Shown in pieces: positions 21,456 to 26,695 of a DNA stretch of 26,695 nucleotides. The DNA comes from Candidatus Desantisiibacteriota bacterium. Its GTDB lineage: Bacteria; JACRDZ01. The position numbers and the translations under genes are program-made. The stretch lies in NCBI GenBank assembly GCA_016209155.1, contig JACQWU010000076.1:1-26695 (forward strand). The letters run 5' to 3'. The notes below the pieces were generated by a model. That model saw nothing but the letters and a program-made list of their open reading frames with translations. It had not been told where the DNA came from and did no database searches. Positions within the stretch are counted from its first letter, which is position 1; each line of letters starts with the position of its first letter.

Positions 21456-23944
21456 TGGAAAATAATAGCAAAACAGGAACAACAGCTTATAATAAACCCT
21501 GTCTCCCGATGATACACTATAGCGGGAAAGGTTATAATGAATATCGCGCTATGCTTATTAAAAAGCTGCAGGATAAGGGCTTCACATTAAGAGATGATGA
21601 TTTTATAAACGCATTTATAGATTTGACCGCATATCTTGGTGAAGTTCTAATGACATACCAGAATGCCTATGCACAGGAAATATTTCTTGAAACCGCAAAG
21701 CTTCGCGAATCCATATTCGATCTTGCGTATATGGTTGATTACCGCATCAGCCCGGGGTCGGCAGCTACTGCCATGATAATGATAAAAGCCAAAGAAGGGA
21801 AATCCGGAATCATTCCTAAAGGTTTTCTTATATCAGGGAAAGAAGAAAATGCCAGGGAGCAGGTGTTTTTTGAAACCAATGATAAACTTTATATTGACTC
21901 AAAGTTTAATGAGTTCATGCTTGCTAAAAGTGAGAGGTTTAAGACATCTGAAATTCAAGGCAAAAATATACGTTTGACCGTATTGAATAATATATTTATA
22001 AAACAGGGACAATATATTTTTAAATCAAAAGATACAGAATATCTTTTTGCGCAAGTTAAGTCTGTGGAATTTAATGAAAAAGATAAAGCCACATCGATTC
22101 AATGTGCAATTTTGTATCTGGAAAAAACACTGGAGCAAAAAATAACATTAGATGGAGACTGGAGTTTAATGTCCGATGCGCCGTGTGGAATTTTAAAAAT
22201 CGATAGTGACGGTAAAATATGGCTTGATAGTAAATATAAAAATATATCTAAAGAAGCACCTGTTATTATCCTTAATGGATCTTTAAAATATTATGGAATA
22301 ATTAATGATTTTGGTTTCGACACAAAAAAAATAATGACTGGAGAAGTATCAACAGAAATAAATCAAGATCAATCACCAAATTCAGGAGAGGAATTATCAT
22401 CTTTTTACTTTAATACTAATTTAAAGATTGAAATTTATTATGCTATAGGAAACATAGGTTCAAGCACTATAACAAGAATAGCTAAAGTCGGGACACCGGA
22501 AGCTAATCTGGGAGTTAATGAAGAGATAAAAGCCGGTTATCCTATTTGTACTGATCCCGGGGAAGTACCATATTATGTTCATATAACAAAAAATATAAAA
22601 AGTTGTGAAGTTAATATGCTTGCTATAAAATGGCTGCCAAATGATGAATCTCCAAATTATCCGCCTGAATATTCGAATGAAGTGAAATCTCCGACGCATA
22701 TTGTCTTTATTGGGAAGCAAACTCCATTGAAAATTAAAGCAGAAGAAAAAGAGAATACAGATCCCCTGACAGGTACAGAATTAACAGTTGATAAAGATAT
22801 TAGTAAACTCGAAAAGTATAGAACACTTATCCTTCGTGAAAATGCAGGATCAGAAACAGAAGAAGTGACAGTTATTGATATTATTAATAACAATGGAACG
22901 AGTACACTAAAACTAAAAGATCCAATAAAGGGCGATTTTACTAAAAACGGTGTAAGAATATATGGAAATATTATTAAAGTTACCCAGGGAAAAACTATGC
23001 CTGAAACAATTATAGGCAGCAGTCAGGGTGAAAAATCATATCAGACTTTCGAAATTCCTTTGTCTCCGCTTACTTTTGAAAGACTGGGTGGAGAAGGAGT
23101 AAAAGGTGCAATAGATGTTAAGGTAAATGGTCTTAAATGGCAATCAAAAGATGATTTTTTATATAGCAGTGATGAAGATAATCATTATGTAATTGAAACC
23201 GATTATGAAGGAAAGAGCCGTATTATTTTTGGCGATGGTATTAACGGTATACGACCCGGAACCGGGAAAAATAATATCTCCGCCAGGTTTAGGGTAGGAC
23301 AGGGCGCTATTGGTAATGTTTCGGCAGGAGTGTTAAAAAAACCTTTGTCTAAACCTCCTTTCCTGCAAGAGGTTTCCAATCCTTTCCCGTCAATTGGCGG
23401 CACTAATCCGGATAAGGAAGAAGAACTGCGGGAAAAAATTCCCACACAGCATATAACCTTTGAACGCGCGGTGTCTCTCATGGATTATGCTTTTCTTGCT
23501 CTTTCCTATTCCTGTATCGTGAATCAACTTCTTGTTATAAATAATGCTGATAAAATATCTATTAAAATTGCAATTTCTGTTACGGTTAATACAAGTGATG
23601 AGGCTGAAAAAATGAAAATACGGGATAAGATTTGTCAGATACTCGGTCCCGGTGTTAATGATGACGGCAGCCCTCAGATTTTTAATTATAAACGCATTGA
23701 TATGGGTATGAGTATTTTTAAGAAAGATATATACAGGTTGATTGAAAATATACCTGGAATAAGACTAATCAATGAGCTTACGCTCGGGAAAGAAGAAATT
23801 GATTCTGAAGATCCAGTGCCTAAACTATTTGACGGGGATATCAGGATGAACAATTGGGAATTACCGGTATTTAAAAGTGGGTATCTTAATATTATAATTA
23901 ATGAACAAATTAACAGCAGTTTATGCGAATGTATAGGAGAATAA
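21455..23944 (+). CDS. Baseplate J / gp6-type protein 2 (Afp12-like)
   Basis: An 829-residue paralogue of the preceding protein. Near the N-terminus DDDFINAFIDLTAYLGEVLM and YQNAYAQEIFLETAKLRESI correspond to the ILAYAGDRLSYYQDRVATE block of protein 1. The J core recurs as RIIFGDGINGIRPGTG, GQGAIGNVSAGVL, NPFPSIGGTNPDKEEELREK and the degenerate RAVSLMDYAFLALSYSC. The middle about 350 residues are a variable beta-rich insert, longer and more AT-rich than in protein 1. Two unequal J proteins forming a heterodimeric wedge are normal for eCIS and T4-like baseplates. ATG 21455 shares its A with the previous stop codon. Confidence 0.88.
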   Translation: MENNSKTGTTAYNKPCLPMIHYSGKGYNEYRAMLIKKLQDKGFTLRDDDFINAFIDLTAYLGEVLMTYQNAYAQEIFLETAKLRESIFDLAYMVDYRISPGSAATAMIMIKAKEGKSGIIPKGFLISGKEENAREQVFFETNDKLYIDSKFNEFMLAKSERFKTSEIQGKNIRLTVLNNIFIKQGQYIFKSKDTEYLFAQVKSVEFNEKDKATSIQCAILYLEKTLEQKITLDGDWSLMSDAPCGILKIDSDGKIWLDSKYKNISKEAPVIILNGSLKYYGIINDFGFDTKKIMTGEVSTEINQDQSPNSGEELSSFYFNTNLKIEIYYAIGNIGSSTITRIAKVGTPEANLGVNEEIKAGYPICTDPGEVPYYVHITKNIKSCEVNMLAIKWLPNDESPNYPPEYSNEVKSPTHIVFIGKQTPLKIKAEEKENTDPLTGTELTVDKDISKLEKYRTLILRENAGSETEEVTVIDIINNNGTSTLKLKDPIKGDFTKNGVRIYGNIIKVTQGKTMPETIIGSSQGEKSYQTFEIPLSPLTFERLGGEGVKGAIDVKVNGLKWQSKDDFLYSSDEDNHYVIETDYEGKSRIIFGDGINGIRPGTGKNNISARFRVGQGAIGNVSAGVLKKPLSKPPFLQEVSNPFPSIGGTNPDKEEELREKIPTQHITFERAVSLMDYAFLALSYSCIVNQLLVINNADKISIKIAISVTVNTSDEAEKMKIRDKICQILGPGVNDDGSPQIFNYKRIDMGMSIFKKDIYRLIENIPGIRLINELTLGKEEIDSEDPVPKLFDGDIRMNNWELPVFKSGYLNIIINEQINSSLCECIGE

Positions 23945-26695
23945 TTGGATACATATAACTACGCAAAAAATCTTTTTACCCTTCTTCCTCAGCTTTATCA
24001 GATTTACGATAAAAATGATGGATCATTGAAAGATTTTATGGAAGCTCTCGGCGAAACGCTTGATGACATGGAGCAAAATATATCCGAACTTTACAGTGAC
24101 AGCTTTATAGAAAGCTGCCATGAATGGGTAATCCCTTACATAGGTAAACTCATCGGCGCCAGGTTAATCGAATCCGGCGGTAGTGGTATACGGCAGGAAG
24201 TACTGAAAACTATTCACTGGCGAAAACAAAAAGGGACTCTTCCCTCGATCGAAGACATAGCAAAAGGAATTACGGGGCGGGGCGTGCTTGCCTCGGAATT
24301 TTTTGAACAAATTGGATGGAGCCAGAATTTAAATCATATAAAAATGGATCATCTTTATTCTCCTCTTCTAACAGATCACAAAGCGCTTTTTAATCTTGGC
24401 AGTGCTGATAACAAAATTCTTCATACTATTGATATAAGAAATTTATGCGGAGGGAAAGGATGGTTTCAAATAAAAAATATAGGTCTTTTTATGGCAGCAG
24501 CAGCATTGTCAAATTATAAGAAAATACCGCTTGCAGCAGTGAACAATAACCTCGCAGTATTTACACCGGAACCGCAAGGCTCTAAGGTTAATCTTTTTGA
24601 TGGAGTGACAAGGTTCCCGTTATCCCGGATTGTGTCTAAAAAAGAGCGTTTCCCAAACTTCGGTACCGGACTTACTGTTGATATATACAGCCGTGGAATA
24701 CTGGCCGCGACTCCCGAAATGCCGAGATGGTCAGGGTCCACAGTGTATGGTGACAATAATATTGCTTCGGCTGTACCGGATCTGGACATGCTTAATCTTA
24801 AAAATGAATATGGATTAATTCCCGTTGACTGGAATATCGAAAACCGGAGATTAGGATATGAAATAATACCCCAAGCGCTTTGTGTAAGAAAGGGAAAAGC
24901 AAATTTGGTGGAACTGGGTATTCTTGATCTTTTAGAGAATAAACCGCAATATAAAAAAACATATACAGGAAAAATTGATAATAAAAGCAGGCTTGTGATA
25001 CGCGTGAAAAGGAAAGAAAACTGCAGTAGTCCGTTCCCGGGAATAGTTCTGAAAATCCAGAGCGAGAATCAGGGATATGAAGTCTACCCGGAGGAAAGAA
25101 AGACTGGTCTTAATAAACAAGCAGCTTATTATTATTTACCGGATTTGAAAGACGGAAAAAAAGAAATGGATTTTATAATGGATAGGTTTGGCAGTGCTTA
25201 TTATTACGAGCATAATAATAATGAAGGAATGCCGAAAGATATAGACCTGTTCGATTACAGTAAACTCGCCAGGGTTACTGAAGGTGTTGTTTATCCTTCC
25301 AGAAAACTTACTGCGTCTGTTAAACCATATAAAACTATATTCAGTCTTTCGGCAGAACATCCTATTGAAGTTGTTGACCGCGGACAATTTTTAAAATTTT
25401 TACAATCAGGTGAGATTGAAATCAAAGCATGGAACCGGGATAATCAGGAAAATGGAGGAGTTTTAAGGCCTCTTGCTTCTGCTAAATTATCGATATCAGC
25501 AGCAGGGAAATTAGCAGTAGATAATAAAACATCAAATAAAGAATGTGAATTTTCAGGGAATCTTATAATCAGCCTTCACAGGCAGCAGCCGGGAAAAATC
25601 CCGCAGATGGAAATAATTATTATGGATGAGCGCGGTAATTCGCTTTTAGTCTATCTTCCACAGGAAGACAATATCGATAATGCCGGTAAATTTTATTATG
25701 CCGCAGATAACGGTGCGTCATACAGAGTAAATGGGGATATCCTTTCAGGGGGAGGCACAATAGTGCGTCTGCCTCCTCACTCCGGACCGGGAGGAGCTTT
25801 TGTTAAAGGACAGCTCGCACGATATTCAGCCGGTCAGGTGCTTCCGATAGAAGGAGAGATTCCGATAAGACAGCGAATCCCGGTAAGATGCGAGCTTAAG
25901 GAACCGTCAGACATAAGATCAGGTCTTTTGGTTATTGATACGGACAAAGGGCGGATAGGCTTCCCAAAGGATGAAGTCCCGCTTTTGTCTTCTCTTACTG
26001 CGAATTTTTATCACGGGTTATCTGCTTTTTTAGGTGCCGGGGCATATTTTCATAGCTGGGAACATATAAATAAGGAAAGATTGATCCGGGTTTCGAAATA
26101 TTATGCACCGGAAGATTCTAATAAATATTTTTGCCGGCATCTGAGTACTCAGGGAGATTTACCTTCAAAAGTAAGAATTTTTAAAAAAATACAGGATGCG
26201 ATAGATATGGCTCTAAATGGCGACTGCAGCAGTAAAGAATTGCCGTGGGTCATTCAGATAGAAGACAGTGAAATCTATGATGAGGTTATTCAAATAAGCA
26301 GACCGATCCCATGCGGTCTCGTAATTCGATCTGCGGAATTCGAGCGTCCAATATGGGATGGAAGTATTTTTTGGAATGCTTCTTTCAATGATATTACACC
26401 CTTTCTCTCTTTTAATGGACTTACTATAACCCGTACTCCTGAAATCCAAAATGGAAAATTCAAGAAAATTAATTTTAAAGATTGCACTTTTTTGAATGAA
26501 CGATTGATAATTAATTCTATTCAAGGTGAAAATGACCAATATCCCAAGCTAATTATTGATAACTGTATTTTAAGAGACAGGATTACTGTCCATTGCCCCT
26601 GTGATATTGAAATAAAAAACTCTGCGCTCGATCCTGATTTAAATATCGAATCCATAGTTGCAAATAAAAGCAGAGTATCAATCGAAAGGTGTACT
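23945..26695 (+). CDS. Tail protein I-type baseplate protein with beta-helix, partial
   Basis: At least 917 codons, open at the window end. The start is TTG 23945, directly after the previous stop, with AGGAG at 23935-23939 at good spacing; no ATG fits. The first about 180 residues match the phage tail protein I / Afp-cluster family: LFTLLPQLYQIYDKNDGSLK, ETLDDMEQNISELY, WVIPYIGKLIGARL, and HWRKQKGTLPSIEDIAKGIT. The rest is a long chain of beta-rich domains. From about residue 800 it becomes a right-handed beta-helix (LSFNGLTITRTPEIQNGKFK, INFKDCTFLNERLIINS and LIIDNCILRD rungs). Family members without the extension are about 200-300 residues. The extension probably forms a spoke or receptor-facing arm at the baseplate edge. 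Confidence 0.85.
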   Translation, partial: MDTYNYAKNLFTLLPQLYQIYDKNDGSLKDFMEALGETLDDMEQNISELYSDSFIESCHEWVIPYIGKLIGARLIESGGSGIRQEVLKTIHWRKQKGTLPSIEDIAKGITGRGVLASEFFEQIGWSQNLNHIKMDHLYSPLLTDHKALFNLGSADNKILHTIDIRNLCGGKGWFQIKNIGLFMAAAALSNYKKIPLAAVNNNLAVFTPEPQGSKVNLFDGVTRFPLSRIVSKKERFPNFGTGLTVDIYSRGILAATPEMPRWSGSTVYGDNNIASAVPDLDMLNLKNEYGLIPVDWNIENRRLGYEIIPQALCVRKGKANLVELGILDLLENKPQYKKTYTGKIDNKSRLVIRVKRKENCSSPFPGIVLKIQSENQGYEVYPEERKTGLNKQAAYYYLPDLKDGKKEMDFIMDRFGSAYYYEHNNNEGMPKDIDLFDYSKLARVTEGVVYPSRKLTASVKPYKTIFSLSAEHPIEVVDRGQFLKFLQSGEIEIKAWNRDNQENGGVLRPLASAKLSISAAGKLAVDNKTSNKECEFSGNLIISLHRQQPGKIPQMEIIIMDERGNSLLVYLPQEDNIDNAGKFYYAADNGASYRVNGDILSGGGTIVRLPPHSGPGGAFVKGQLARYSAGQVLPIEGEIPIRQRIPVRCELKEPSDIRSGLLVIDTDKGRIGFPKDEVPLLSSLTANFYHGLSAFLGAGAYFHSWEHINKERLIRVSKYYAPEDSNKYFCRHLSTQGDLPSKVRIFKKIQDAIDMALNGDCSSKELPWVIQIEDSEIYDEVIQISRPIPCGLVIRSAEFERPIWDGSIFWNASFNDITPFLSFNGLTITRTPEIQNGKFKKINFKDCTFLNERLIINSIQGENDQYPKLIIDNCILRDRITVHCPCDIEIKNSALDPDLNIESIVANKSRVSIERCT

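Overview
The window is AT-rich DNA from a bacterium that is probably diderm, since it encodes a lipobox protein and a signal-peptide beta-barrel-like protein ending in Phe. Nothing in it fixes the taxon. There is no rRNA, tRNA, CRISPR array or insertion sequence. TGA serves as a stop codon in several genes (for example at 8983 and 15510), so the standard code applies.

Left part (1-4640) is a small accessory region. On the + strand there is a PIN-type toxin-antitoxin pair with a good promoter (136-842). On the - strand, reading leftward from 2681, comes an operon-like run: an RHH antitoxin, a RelE/ParE-type toxin, an outer-membrane-barrel-like gene broken by an in-frame TGA, a second RHH antitoxin broken by a frameshift, and a 204-residue protein of unknown function with a possible zinc site. 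Then, on the + strand, a GyrI-like lipoprotein gene that has lost its 3' half runs directly into a GHKL (Hsp90/MutL-type) ATPase gene that lacks a normal start codon.

Middle part (4640-6006) holds a LuxR/NarL-type response regulator whose receiver has Glu in place of the phospho-acceptor Asp. It is followed by a 355-bp control region with two dyads, a -10 box and two leader hairpins, just before the first structural gene of the large cluster.

Right part (6007 to the end) is one co-directional cluster for an extracellular contractile injection system (eCIS, Afp/PVC/MAC type). The order is: sheath (N-terminus out of frame, long repetitive insert), tube, gp51-like baseplate assembly chaperone, a repeat-rich disordered protein, DUF4255 cap/terminator protein with IPT/TIG domains, Afp15-type AAA+ ATPase (split in two frames), a small unassigned protein, Afp7-type tube/baseplate adaptor, LysM-like protein, gpD-like hub, gpV/gp5-like spike, DUF4150 PAAR-like tip, gp25, two baseplate-J (gp6-type) proteins, and a very long tail-I/beta-helix protein cut by the window end. 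The Afp7 and Afp8 equivalents are each split into two genes (tube domain + LysM; hub + spike). A tape-measure protein, fibres and cargo effectors are not in the window and may lie downstream.

The sheath and the ATPase both look as if a short segment (tens of residues) were missing at a frame break, and the lipoprotein/GHKL junction looks similar. Either the locus is decaying, or the assembly closed gaps wrongly here. The eCIS should be called intact only after these joins are checked against reads.
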